Of a DNA stretch of 64,000 nt, positions 47,569-59,395 are shown piece by piece. Positions within the stretch are counted from its first letter, which is position 1. Each line of letters starts with the position of its first letter. A model generated the notes under the pieces. The model was not told where the DNA came from. It saw only the letters and a program-made list of their open reading frames with translations, and ran no database searches. A program made the translations under genes and the position numbers. Source of the stretch: Membranipora membranacea (Eukaryota; Bryozoa; Gymnolaemata; Cheilostomatida; Membraniporidae); NCBI GenBank assembly GCA_914767715.1, contig OU612073.1:19902001-19966000 (forward strand), read 5' to 3'.

Positions 47569-50500
47569 TTATAAGTTAACTTCAGTTTGGCCACACAGAT
47601 GGCTCAGATCTTTCATGGCTTTTAAGATTCCAGCCGCAAATCTCTTGGAATTCTATGACAAAAATTTAAATGTGTGTTTTGCCAGGAGTTATTAACCTTT
47701 TGTCAAAGGGCAGATAATTCTAATACTAAATAGAGTAACCGTCAGTTTGATCAGGGAGTTTGGGACCAAACTCCCTGGTTTGATAGACAAAGGAGTCAAA
47801 GGAAAAAAAACCTTTTACTCCTTATTTTATTGAGTGTTAAAAAATTGACTCACTCACAATATTCACTTGAGTCCTGTTTCTTTTGGTTATCACGTGGTTC
47901 ATTAAGTGTGCATACTGGTTTCAAACCTGAAACTCTTGACAATAACATCATGATATACTCACTGTAGTGGGACATGAGACTTTGCTTGAGATATGAAAGA
48001 ATAATGTATTTTCTCCGGCAACTATATAAGATACACCATAACCATCATCAGAGACAGGACCGAATCCTCCTCCAGCACAAACTCTGTCAGGGTAAGTCTC
48101 TACATCGACCAGCTGCATCTGGGAGTGTGGTGTCTGTATAATAATATACAATACAACCTTATCAGCAATCTTATATGAAATACATTAATCAGTAAAAAGC
48201 CTGATTGTGAAAGGGAATATAGATACAAATTATATATAGATAGAAATTAGCTTTCCGACTCATTTCCTGATAATTTCCTAGTCTGCCTACACGTGTGACA
48301 ATGTCAGTTTTTGGAGTTCAACGTTCAAAGTTTTATCACTGGCCCATTTGATCCAGTATAGATATTGATCACAGGTCTTCCAAGTTTTTCAGGCCGGCCA
48401 TTTGCATGCAAATGTCTTAAACATCAGCACGACCCATTATACTCTTTAATGAAGACTAGCTAGTCACAGATATGGACGTGATTTAGATGACATGCAGTCC
48501 AATAAGGCATATCAAATCTGTTTAGTATACTAGTAGCTTAGTAACGCTCCCTCAAGATTCTCATATCAGGAGCTTATGTGATAAGCTTAACCAAACCTGT
48601 GAGAAGTTTGACCAAAACCGAAGGTCATTAATGTTAGCTTCTTGGAATAAAATTAATTTAATGTTTTCGGACTGAATTTATCAAACCTATTTCTAAGCCC
48701 TTACCTGACTTGTGCTTAGTTTCCACGGTTCACTGAGCACCTCCTTTAAGAATGCTGACTCTATACCCAGATACTTAGATACAACATAGAGACAGAATAG
48801 ATGTCTGTCTATCCCTTTGCCTGTCATGGCATCCTTGTACATGTTTACATGTCTCTCTGTGGCTCTCTTCAGTAACTTTAGTAATTCTTCCTTCTGCACA
48901 ACAATATACCATTTATATAAATAATAAATTACCATAACAAATAAAACATAAATATAAATGATACATTGATATCTTTCAATAGAAATATGCACAACAGATC
49001 TGATAAAAAGGCATCGTTGGTAAGTGTGGGCGAACAAATGAACTAGGAGTTTATTGGGCTATCAGGCATCAGATATATTCATCACATTCGATGTGTGTGA
49101 TATGACCTTAAGTTCATGGTTGGACAGTAGTTTAAAACACCAACAAAATCAATCGATTTCAGGTAGTGATAGACCTGGACAGCATGAATATTAATAACCG
49201 AGCCAATACCCAGAAGCACAGGCCTTCTGTAGTTGGTGCAAGTCCAGTGGTCGAGTGCCCAAGTGGATGAGGCCTCAACCACAGCACCAACTACAGAAGG
49301 CCTGTGCCCAAAAGGACTATGTTCTACATACTGATATACCGTTTTATGATGGCTACACAGGCACACAGTAACTGTCCTCTATTATCACATAATGTTGAGA
49401 AGGTATGGTAGTATTGTACATACCGAGTGGTCACCACCATCCAACGCTTTCACAAAATCAGTCACTTCAGGAGTACATGATCTGACAGTCTCTGTTCTGC
49501 CCTCTCTGAATAATCGAGTCATGGACGCCTCATATGTCAGACAGAACTTACCGTTACCTGCATCCTGTAATTAAGAGAAGCGATATCAGCGAGAGGTACA
49601 ATACAGGACATCAGCATTGTCGCTTTGTCCTTTTCTGGTGACAAGTATAAGCTGACTAAACTCAATTACTATGAAGTATGAGCTACAGTCAGACCTTCAT
49701 GGAAGGCTTGAATTAAAATCATACCTCATTCATAGAGGCAACTGTGATACTGATTAGCTCAAACAGAAAATGAGCTGAGAATTATTGCATGTATACCCAT
49801 CTAGATCTTGCATTCCCTAAAGGCAGCTCCTCCAAAACAGGAGCCTATAAATACATTTTATGTACCAAAATGAAGTGCTGCTTGTAAGTTACGTTTGCTT
49901 TCACTTTAGAGTTAGTAGAAAGGGTATGTCATATTTCCGGGTAGGATTGTAGACCAAGTTTGGTCCATTTGCCTGCATTCCGAGTCGCTCCCGATACACT
50001 GGAAAAGCTTTGCCTGCGACGTGACCAGTGTAAGGGAGCAACATGAATGCAGGCAATCGGATTAAACTTGTTCTAGTAGGATTATGAGAGTGAGGTCAAA
50101 CAGGAAACACTTGGAAGCGAGATTGATAAATTATGTATGCTATACATTTGTTATCCAATGTGTATCATACTTCGAATAACCACTGTAAAGCAAACAGTCA
50201 TTACTAAGCATTTCAGTTACTTACCCGATAATATGCTAGTTGAAGGGCAGTCTGTATAAATGCATCAGGGCTTATTCTACATTTCTTTATGACACCTTTG
50301 CCGAAGCCTTGGATTGCCTGAAACAATCATAAAATCAGTAGAAGTAGATTTTAACACTACAGTATTGCAGAAAACTCCATCTTATTGCTTCTTTTTTGCT
50401 GTTTTCAAACGCATGGTCTCATTTGCTTCTGGCAATAAATTTTGCAATATAATAATATATAATAATATGTAATTCAGTTAAGTCACCTTATCATGATATT

Positions 50501-53500
50501 GAATTTTGAGATTATCATCTCCCTTTGAAGAGCCCATTTAAATGGATAACTTTTCATGTATTCCAAAGTAAACCTCTTATCCTTGATCCAAGCGTGATCA
50601 AACCTGGCACATGTGTTCAGCACCGTAATATTTCCACTTATGCATACCAATGACCTTCCTACTTAAAACTTCTACATTCACGAGGTATAATAATGGTATA
50701 CATTGTGAATGAGTAAAACTAAGATATGGGGGGGGGGGGGGAGCTGGTCTGATAAATACCTCAAGGTGGAGATCAACATCATCAGCAATAGCCTGAGCCT
50801 GTCTAAGGCTAGTCTGAATCACCTCCAGACATGGTGCAGGTAAGTTCCACGATAGTCTGATAGGCATAAACAACTCATCGCTCACCTCACCAGGGCAATC
50901 ACCAGACTCTGTGTATCTAAAGGTGCAAATAAAAAAAAGGTCAATCTCAGGAGATCTAACTATGGTGATATAATCTATACCGCAGGAAACTATCATAATT
51001 TTGAGCTGAAATTATCATTTTGTTTATGCTAAAGTCATTTGATTGGTCCGTGATTGTGTCCAGACGAGGAGACTTGCAGTATGGTATCAGATTCTACTTG
51101 GTTTGAGGACATAAAGTATGACTAAAACATTTAATAACAACAATATCTACACACAATGAAGGCAAACCAATAATATGCTTAAACTATACTGAAGCTGTGA
51201 TAACGTAAAAAACTCGATCAACATAAATGTTTCATTATAATAGCGTTGCGTGTTACAAGTACAAGCTTGGAGTTATCTCTTCATCAGACAAGAGATGTAA
51301 CAACTCTCCATATAAGTTACCATCTTATTACAATCCTACTGCCCACAGCAGTGCAGGGTTTGCTAGCTTTGTTTAATTATCATTAGATTCAATCGGTCGG
51401 CCATTTAAATAATCAGCAAGCATTTTTGTTTAGTCAAACTGCGTAGTACTGAGTATCAACATTATTATTGTGATGAAAGAAAATCGTTAAAAAATGAAGT
51501 GATTTACCCCAAAAAAATATCTGAGAGAAGTTGAGACAATAATAATCTACTATGTGTTACAAACAAATTAACAAGGCATATAGACAGACAAAGAGAGGAT
51601 AATTACGGATTGAAGAAGTCATAGTCGCGTGCGTGTTCACCCATAATGGACACAACCGGTGCATCAGCCCTGAGTTAGCAACAGAGACAGGAGTTAATAA
51701 TCACACGCAGAAATAAGAAAAAAGTTAATACATAGCAGAAACCACCGCACCACACAGCAGAGTCACATGGGAAGACAATGCATTGTGGGTAATCAATAGC
51801 AGCAGATGATAGCCCACTTGGTGCATGTCATGAGTCGATTTTATTAACCTTATAGATATTTTCTAAGCTCCAGTGCTGTGCCTCAGCTATTTAATAATGC
51901 TCATGCCTACTTCAAATATGCCTGTGCTGCTGTATCACAGTACTTAGACAGTGGATAGGAAGGGGATTTACTGATCATTCACCCCTTTTGACCAGAGAAT
52001 CGGGATACTAAGAGGAAAGTGTATTTGTAATTTTGGATCAGTATCTGGTTTCTGGTTAGATTATTGCCAGAACAACACAGGGTAGTGGAATGGATACTGT
52101 TCACAACAGCCATCTGAAGGAAAGTCAAGTAACAGGAAACCGTGGATAGGAGAATCATATCAGAGGTAAGACAGCGGTAAGATGCAGGAAGCCACACCTG
52201 GTGAGAAATTACAGCTCAAACCATCACCACAAAACTCGAAATGGACAAGAGTCAGTAAAGAGGGGGGGGGGGGGTCTCTTACCCATAATGTGATACGTCT
52301 TTGAAAAATGAATACTCCCATTGCTGTGACATAATGGGAGCATCGGCCCTGTGTTACACAAGAACAACACATGCTATTAACTTGTATGTATGTATTACTA
52401 CCACCCTAGATTTTTAGGACTGCTGGATGGGTTGCTGCTGCTTTGGAGAATAAATTTCTTATGAACACGGTACACCTCAGATTTGAGAAACGGAAATAAA
52501 ATAAAAACTGCCAAATTGACCACAGTTTAAAGCCTAAGCCCATCCAAACTTAACTCAATCTAATATCATCAGCTAAGCTTCAAATTTACAGCCAAACAGA
52601 GCACTGTCTAATAACCCGACTTACCATGAATGTTCCGCATTAAAGCCTACTCTGGCATTCTTAGTCACGATAAGATTGAAGCTTTTATCAAACCATCTAT
52701 CATAACATTTACCATGTAACATTGATCGTGCGTAACGGTCTAGTTTGGACGGATCCTCCTGCAAAGGAAAGTCATGATTGGAGTAGAGAAAGAAGACTCG
52801 AGAAGTATTATATGAGATGCCAAAACAACCAACATTTCTTCTCTTCTTGGACGTTGTAATGTAATCTGAGACACACAGGCACAAATACTTATTATCTTTG
52901 CAAATAATACAACAATACGATAAATATATATTCCCAGAAAAAATAAATTCTACCAAACTTTCATTTTTATTCTCCTCCATTTCTGATTTTGGATCTGAGC
53001 CAAATTTCAGGAGAAGAATTTGATTAAGTGGTTTAGTAACTTCTGTTTCTGATCATGTCAAAATTTCAGGATGCAATAAAACAAAAAACTTTTGAATAGC
53101 ACAAAAATTAGATGTCTATTTTTGAATGACTTATATGTTGAGTTCTGACTTACTGGATCGTAATCATGATCCTCGTCATCCAAGCAGAGGATGAATGAAG
53201 CTTTCTCTACTGTATCCAGGGAGGCTCTATTACTACCCTCACTAAAATAATCTCTTCTAGCCTTAGCCCATGGAGTTCTATCAGCAGCAGTGAGGGCTGC
53301 TAAATGCTCCTCCCCCTTACATGGCTCACTGGGATCATCGATTATATGCTGGAACAAACTGAGGGAGAAAGGAAATTGTAATACAGCTGGCATGTCAATT
53401 AAATACATGCAGAATTTTCTTATGGAACACTTGTCACATATACAGATGGCATGGACGTGAGGTTATTTTATCCCATCACATACGAACATTACCATCATAC

Positions 53501-56500
53501 CATATGGGATATAAAAAGTACAGCATCACCTTCAGGAGTTATCCTATTTATATGCATGAGAAGATAATTTCAATATTGTTGCATTATTCTCAATGACATA
53601 AAAGTTACCATTATTGACGGGCTAAAAGTAGCAAGCTTTAACTCCATTGGTGCAATGTTATTATATATCATTGTTGAGGATACAAGAATTTAAACATTGC
53701 ATAAAATTACTCATGATATAATCTCGCCTATGCGTATTAGTATTGTATTAGTATTGTTTTAGTATTCACAGTAATTATATGAGTATCAGTTACATTACAT
53801 ATTTTATAGGTATATATTACTTACTGTTGGAGATTCCTTGGAGATAATGGTCTACCCTCTTTATGAGTATATAACTTGAAGTATCTGCCTTTACTATAAA
53901 CTACTATATAATTCAGCCCTTTCGCCTGCACCAACGCATCTAAAATATCATAAATTGTATTTAAGACACCAACCCGCAGCAACAAGGCTTTAATGAGTAT
54001 CGATCCACCAATCTAACCATATCAAACCAAAGAGTACTTTTAGCTCAGATGTTTCATAAATATTTGTGGTCTCTGCTGCGATGGATTCCCAGACACTCAG
54101 TTTATATCCAGCACAATCTCTACATAACCAGTAATGTTCAGGGCAAATATAAATTAAATGTTAATGACAGATTTTATCAGATTGACTTGCAGATTTGGGT
54201 TCTGTTAGTTTGGTTACAGAAAAAAGCTAGAGCATTAATAGAACAAAAAGCAATGGACAAAGCGCCGGGATATGAGACCTGAATATTCTCCGGGTATACG
54301 GGTGGTATTATACGCTCGCTCATACTGGGCAGAACACAGCGGTACATTATTATTCATTATCATTCTCTGGAACAAAAACAACGTTAAGAAAGCGGGGAGG
54401 AATTTGAATCACGATAGTATAGCTCTAATATCTCAGGTAATTTTGTAAGTAGGAGACGACGGAGTTCACATAAAAGGAAAGTGCACTTAGAGACCACCAC
54501 CAGCCACCGAATTCTTCACACAATACAGATCAAGCATTACGATACATATACATGAGTGAGAGAGGTGCTCCCAGCACACCAGGCTGAGCGATAGATAGTC
54601 GTTGAAAAGTGAAGGTTTGGATGCTCTGTATCTCATTTTCTTTCTATAGAGAGACTACTGTGTTAGGATCTTGCTGTTTCGAGAAAGGTGTTTGAATATT
54701 GTGCATTAAAAATGTTGAGCTGAAATTGATTTATGTGTTTAGAGAGTGTATAGATAGAGGTAAGCTATGCTACTGCAGAGATAGAAGAAATTCACACCAT
54801 GCATCAAGCAACAATGGGAGGGTCACACCATCACCCCTATCGGTTACCTGATTCTTCACCAGGAATTCTGGTTAAATTAAACATTCGCTCATATTGTTGA
54901 GAGCATAGCGGAACAGTCTTGTTAACCATTAGCTAAAACATATTTCATAATAAGTATCATAATAGATTTCATAAATCATTATTACTTAGAAGATGTTGGC
55001 ATGGTAGGCAAACAAAATTGGGATCACAAATTACCCTTGACCACATTTTCCAATCTTAATATGGAATGTAAAATCTATTTCTGCATAGTTTATAAAAAAT
55101 TCTGATCACTTGAGAAATCAAGATAATAACTATACTAACCGGCTGGAGGGTTTCGTGTTCAATCTTCTCCTTGAAGTCGAGGAAAGCGTAGACCATATTG
55201 GCGGCCCGAGCAGCTTGATTATTAGTACCTCTGTAGAAAAGGGCATCCTGCAGAGAAATACGTATACATGACTACAGTGTTAGGTCTCTATATGTTTTTT
55301 ATATTTAGCCTAGGAACCTTGTCAGTATTTCTCGTGATCATGGTTGTCAGTATAATATATTGACTAACAGAACTTTGATCAGTGGCCAGGGAACCAGGGA
55401 CAGTTGATTGTGGAAGGCCTCTATTTACATTAATACATTATGAGACTACAGGGAATGCAATCATGTGAGACTTACGATTCCATAGTAGTTGGAGTTGACC
55501 ATGATAGGTGCCCTGCCTTGTAGATATACATATTGTTCCCACCAGTCAGTCACATAGTTAGTGGACCACCAGGATTTCAGTATGAGATACCTCTGTAACT
55601 TATTACCGATACCTCCAAAGAATTCATCGGCTAACAGAACCATACGATTATACTTCTCATCATCCATCAGTGGCCTCACTGACCGAAGATACTGAGACAA
55701 GGATAGAAGGTTGAATGTGCATTGTTCTTCATGGAAATGCAGCAATAAAAAGCACAAAAAGAGAACATTTTTGTCAAAAAATAACCAGGACAGTCATTTC
55801 TCACAGTCAATTTAACATTGTAGAACTGACACTTATTTTGTGATTTATGGGTGTATCCTATCCTACTATAATAGAATATGTAGAGAGTGGGTAGCAGAGT
55901 AACATGCAATCTATAGTAATGTAATTTGCTTATCTTATATGCCTGGGAGAACTCACAATATCTAACTGAGACTTATTGAGTATTTTCCCCAGTGGGGGGG
56001 GGAGTGGGTGGTGGAGGGGGTTTAGACTAAGTGAGAATTAACATATGTCAACAAAATTTATGTGTTTCACTCTTTACAAGATAAACGAGTAAGACTGAGA
56101 CTAATATCACCTTTGCAAAAACTCTGATTACTATGACCTTGTGAATGATATATATGTGTTTGACTTATTACTAACATGTAATTAGTACATAATTAGGGGG
56201 GATTATAAATGCTTGTCGCAGACATGGTCACAGCCACCATTCAATGAGAACCCTTTATTATAAAACAGAAAACTAACTAATACTCCCAACAGGACTGATG
56301 ACCAACAATTACAAGTTAAGTTGTGTAAACAACGGTATACAATGTACTGTATCAGCCTAGTTGCAAATCTTGCACTGAAGATAGGCATAAAGCGATGTTT
56401 CAGAAACTCCAGTGTCAAGTTTGAGGAGGCATGGATATGAATGCATCATGTAATGCTGTCTTGCAGTATACAACTTACTCCCACACCAGTAAACCCGATA

Positions 56501-58845
56501 CTTGTATCTAAGATAGCCTTCAGTGTTACAGTTAGTGAGAGGTGTACACCCGATGGTGCTGGGGGCTTGAACGATCAACCTTAAAAGCTCCTCCCAGTGG
56601 GACTCAAAACCAAAACTCATGCGGCACCAATCACCTGGCAGTGGATAGCAAGCGTGCCAACCAACTGTAGCCCAATCTCACCATCCCTGACGGGGTTTTT
56701 TGAATATCTTGTATTGTACAGTGAATCAGTCAGTACTCACCCTCTCATGTGTACCCTTCAGAGTTGGTACAGGAAGTTTGGGTAACGCTGACTGATAACC
56801 GTAGAGTAAAGGTTCTCTGCCTTGTAATAACTTCACCATACCGATCCATATTTTATTAGGAAGGCTGATTTTACCGTGTTGTTCATACATCCATGAATGG
56901 TTCATTAGTAGCAGTTTTAGGGAGTAACGCCTGGCCAGAACATAACCCACCCATACTAACAGTCCGTATAGGAAGGCTGTGATCACCTCACATTGGTCGT
57001 GCACACATCTATAATGAAAGATAAATTGATCATATTAGTGACAAGACAAGATATACAACTTGATATGACAGGAGACTCGCTGGAATCATATAAATCCTCT
57101 CTGATCTGCAGTTCAATTTCTCAGCAAGCTAATACTGGAGCATTAATGTGACTGTACTTTGAACTCATAATTATGAAAACTTTCATTCTCAATTTGCTAT
57201 TGTGAAACCTCTCAAAGATAATGGTGATTTAATCAGGCTCAAAACAATTTCCTGACATGTTGGAAATTCTTTCACTCAATGCATTCAATATTAACAATAA
57301 ATGTATAATAATGCATACAAAATTAATTCAGCTGAGCTTGAAAACGGATTAACTTTCAGGTCAAAGTCCAGCCTTAGCAATAACACTGCTTGCACTATTG
57401 TCTTGTTATCATTCAGTGTTGTTATTCAGTCTGGTGGGTGATTACAAATAAGACCGCAACCCACAACTACATTCTTATTAGTTAAAAAACCACTTGCCAT
57501 GACAACAGTGTAAACTAATCTATATAGTAGTACAATATGTAGAGCACAGGCAGGTGAGTAAATAGGACACGCTCGCGCTCACTATCAACTAGGTCATGAC
57601 CTTAGAATGTTTCATTCTATAATTATCATTATCATGTAAACCCGCTGGGATATATAGGCCGAAGCTCACAACAATGCAACCTATGAGTTCATATACAGAT
57701 ACCAACCAGCGAACAATGTACGGTACCTACTGACTAACCCTGAGTGGTATCGCTGATACTAATACTTGGTGGTATTAGGGACAGGGAATTTCCACTTGCC
57801 TACATTAAATGGGTGAATGACTGGACACAGATAGCTCATGGGCAGTGAGATTATCGTTTGAATTTGTGTCTTTGTGTCACATTGTAAGTTTATACTTCCT
57901 TTACTTCATGTGAGCATGTGACACATTAACTGTGCAGGATGACAGGAAGCAATCAATCAATCGTGAAATATTAGCACGTCAAAGCATTCATATTATTGTA
58001 AGCAGGGATATCTGTAGGCCTTATGGGGAATCTGCATGGCTCATATATACACTACTGGATGTAGATGACATGCAATATTACCTCACTACAAGAGATAACA
58101 CATATTCTGGACCAGTGGAACACAAACTAGGGTCACGAGGGTAATGTTCCTATTAATAGTGACAAACTCGACATAAATTCCTTACTCTGGGAAGAATGTA
58201 GATATTTTATCTATAACTCCATATGAGATATCCTGATCTGTGTAAAGTTGAGCAGCAGTGATTAGACCACTGATTAAGAAGAGGCTAATCGGTGGAGCCG
58301 GGAATAGTGTGTTTATCAGATGATTCTAAAACAAACAATACAATGGTTAGCCATGTTGTCTGTACAGCAGCACAATCATTAAAACAACAATTATTTCAAA
58401 ACCCTTGTCATTCACACATTAGATGATCGTAGGCCTAGGTGAATGCAAACAGTTTTAAAAACAACACACCCAAATATTGAACGACTTAGTCTTATGAGAA
58501 AAAATCTCAACATCATTTTTGTCAAATTTGTAAAGAGCCACTATCCCTGATCAAACTACAGATAAGCTGCTATCTGCCGATCAAAATTAGATGTATTTAT
58601 TGCCAATGAGCTCCTTGAAATATTATGTCAATCAGTTGGAGCTTTGGCAAGTATTGGGTATTTCAAGAGTTATAAACCAGACAAGCATAGCGGGGAGTAC
58701 ATACTTTGAATCTGATGAATCTGAGTTTCCAAGAGTGTAGACCGCTGTGCCAGACAGCTCTAAGTGCCCTGTGATTTAGTCTTACATCAACACCTTCTGG
58801 TGTGACATGAAATGAGAACGCTACAGCTGCGTGAGCTTCTGCCAT
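47569..58845 (-). CDS. CPT1: Carnitine O-palmitoyltransferase 1 with two duplicated exon pairs
   Basis: Exons: 58705-58845, 58186-58325, 56741-57008, 55476-55691, 55140-55247, [54848-54932 or 54279-54366], 53825-53939, 53154-53358, 52625-52758, [52283-52348 or 51607-51669], 50760-50916, 50225-50317, 49424-49564, 48705-48893, 47963-48133, 47569-47652. The first choices give 770 residues, close to vertebrate CPT1. It transfers long-chain acyl groups to carnitine at the mitochondrial outer membrane, the malonyl-CoA-regulated step of fatty-acid oxidation. Seen: the MAEAH N-terminus with Glu3 and His5 (needed for malonyl-CoA sensitivity in mammals), two membrane helices (about 50-75 and 101-125), and catalytic His469 in [23 protein letters not shown] and [19 protein letters not shown] are further signatures. 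The duplicated exons flank active-site segments. Confidence 0.97.
47752..47778. repeat. Short hairpin in a CPT1 intron
   Basis: CAGGGAGTTT and its exact complement are separated by about 7 bases, with further imperfect pairing outside (TTTGAT / TTTGAT-type ends). It is probably the core of a small foldback element. Confidence 0.4.
49216..49307. mobile_element. Palindromic element in a CPT1 intron
   Basis: Inverted arms GCACAGGCCTTCTGTAGTTG and complement enclose a short centre. The left arm continues with TTGGTGCAAGTCCAGTGG, which recurs in opposite orientation near 59340-59370, so both belong to one repeat family. The intron is the one between CPT1 exons 49424-49564 and 48705-48893. Confidence 0.65.
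49949..50075. mobile_element. 127-bp foldback element with 8-bp target duplication
   Basis: Arms run from TAGACCAAGTTTGGTCC to the related right-end complement TAGAACAAGTTTAATCC, with TTGCCTGCATTC shared inside. It is flanked by identical GTAGGATT 8-mers (49941-49948 and 50076-50083). It is intronic in CPT1 and non-coding. The 8-bp duplication suggests the same kind of transposase as the 21137 element. Confidence 0.75.
51607..51669 (-). other. CPT1 alternative exon 9b
   Basis: This 63-bp second version of exon 9 is 613 bp downstream and reads (W)[20 protein letters not shown] with the same entry and exit phases. Acceptor AACTCAG, donor GTAATT. The ADAP core is kept but the rest differs completely from 9a: Trp-Glu is lost and His-Ala-Arg-Asp gained. 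Confidence 0.85.
52262..52274 (-). promoter_or_regulatory. Poly-C tract after the exon 9a donor
   Basis: Thirteen C residues on the transcribed strand, starting 8 nt inside the intron after CPT1 exon 9a. A similar run of 14 C (50728-50741) starts about 18 nt after the donor of the next constant exon. Such tracts can bind PCBP/hnRNP K-type proteins that regulate splicing. The function here is inferred. Confidence 0.4.
52283..52348 (-). other. CPT1 alternative exon 9a
   Basis: This 66-bp exon directly follows the catalytic His exon. It reads (W)[20 protein letters not shown] and then YG. It resembles the vertebrate 'HSWADAPIVAHLWE' region. Acceptor AACACAG, donor GTAAGAG. A run of 13 C residues (sense strand) begins 8 nt into the intron. 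Confidence 0.85.
54279..54366 (-). other. CPT1 alternative exon 6b
   Basis: This 88-bp second version of the same exon lies 481 bp downstream. It reads [20 protein letters not shown] followed by TTRIPGEYS. Entry and exit phases equal those of 6a, and both end TCAG|GT. Because each length is 1 modulo 3, joining both would shift the frame, so only one can be used. The acceptor (TTTTTGTTCCAG) is strong. The donor GTCTCA is weak, which may make its use regulated. Confidence 0.8.
54848..54932 (-). other. CPT1 alternative exon 6a
   Basis: This 85-bp exon enters in phase 0 and leaves in phase 1. It reads [18 protein letters not shown] followed by [10 protein letters not shown]. The PLCS.QYER...TRIPGE motif is conserved across carnitine acyltransferases. 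The acceptor ends in TTTTAG and the donor is GTAACC. It is the upstream member of a duplicated pair. Confidence 0.85.
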
Positions 58846-58893
58846 GGCTCTCACTTATTCCGCTCAGTAATCTCTTACACCAAAATTAGTCCT
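58846..58893 (-). other. CPT1: CPT1 5' UTR exon segment
   Basis: Upstream of the CPT1 ATG the minus strand runs into a good acceptor (CTATGTTGCAG) at 58894. The start codon is therefore preceded by a short untranslated piece and an intron in the 5' UTR. The first, non-coding exon and the promoter were not located. Confidence 0.5.
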
Positions 58894-59337
58894 GCAACAT
58901 AGGGATGGGATGCAAATAAATGGTGTAATTTTATTTAGATTGCCCCTAACTTTATGGTTGCAGTTTTATCACAGAACAGATAATTACAAAAAAATTTCTG
59001 AATCCTCACTATTTATCTCCATAGACTCTCCGCACAGCCTACCATGATTAATCTTGCCACAAATATCGGGGAAAATATGCTGGTCACCAGCTGATGCAAA
59101 AAATTCAGGCTTAGGCACCTTGTTTAAGTACTGCCAGGAGTTAGAGCGAGTCAGCACCATGTTGAGCTTAATTTGATTCGAACTGATATCTGACTGAGGA
59201 ATAATTCACAACGTACACAGCAATGCCTACCAATTGGATAATACGGGTCATAATCATGTACCCATTGGGCCTGCTTGACTGACTGTTTATTAATTAAGGT
59301 AGTATCAACCACCACAGTCCACATTAGTTTGTGCAAG

Positions 59338-59395
59338 TCTGCGGCACTCATCCACTGGACTTGCACCAACCTCATATGGCCTGTGTCAACCACTT
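59338..59395. repeat. Second copy of the TTGGTGCAAGTCCAGTGG repeat
   Basis: On the minus strand this stretch reads ACACAGGCCATATGAGGTTG and continues GTGCAAGTCCAGTGGATGAG. It matches the arm of the 49216-49307 element, apart from the segment after ACAGGCC. It is a diverged or partial family member upstream of CPT1. Confidence 0.6.
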
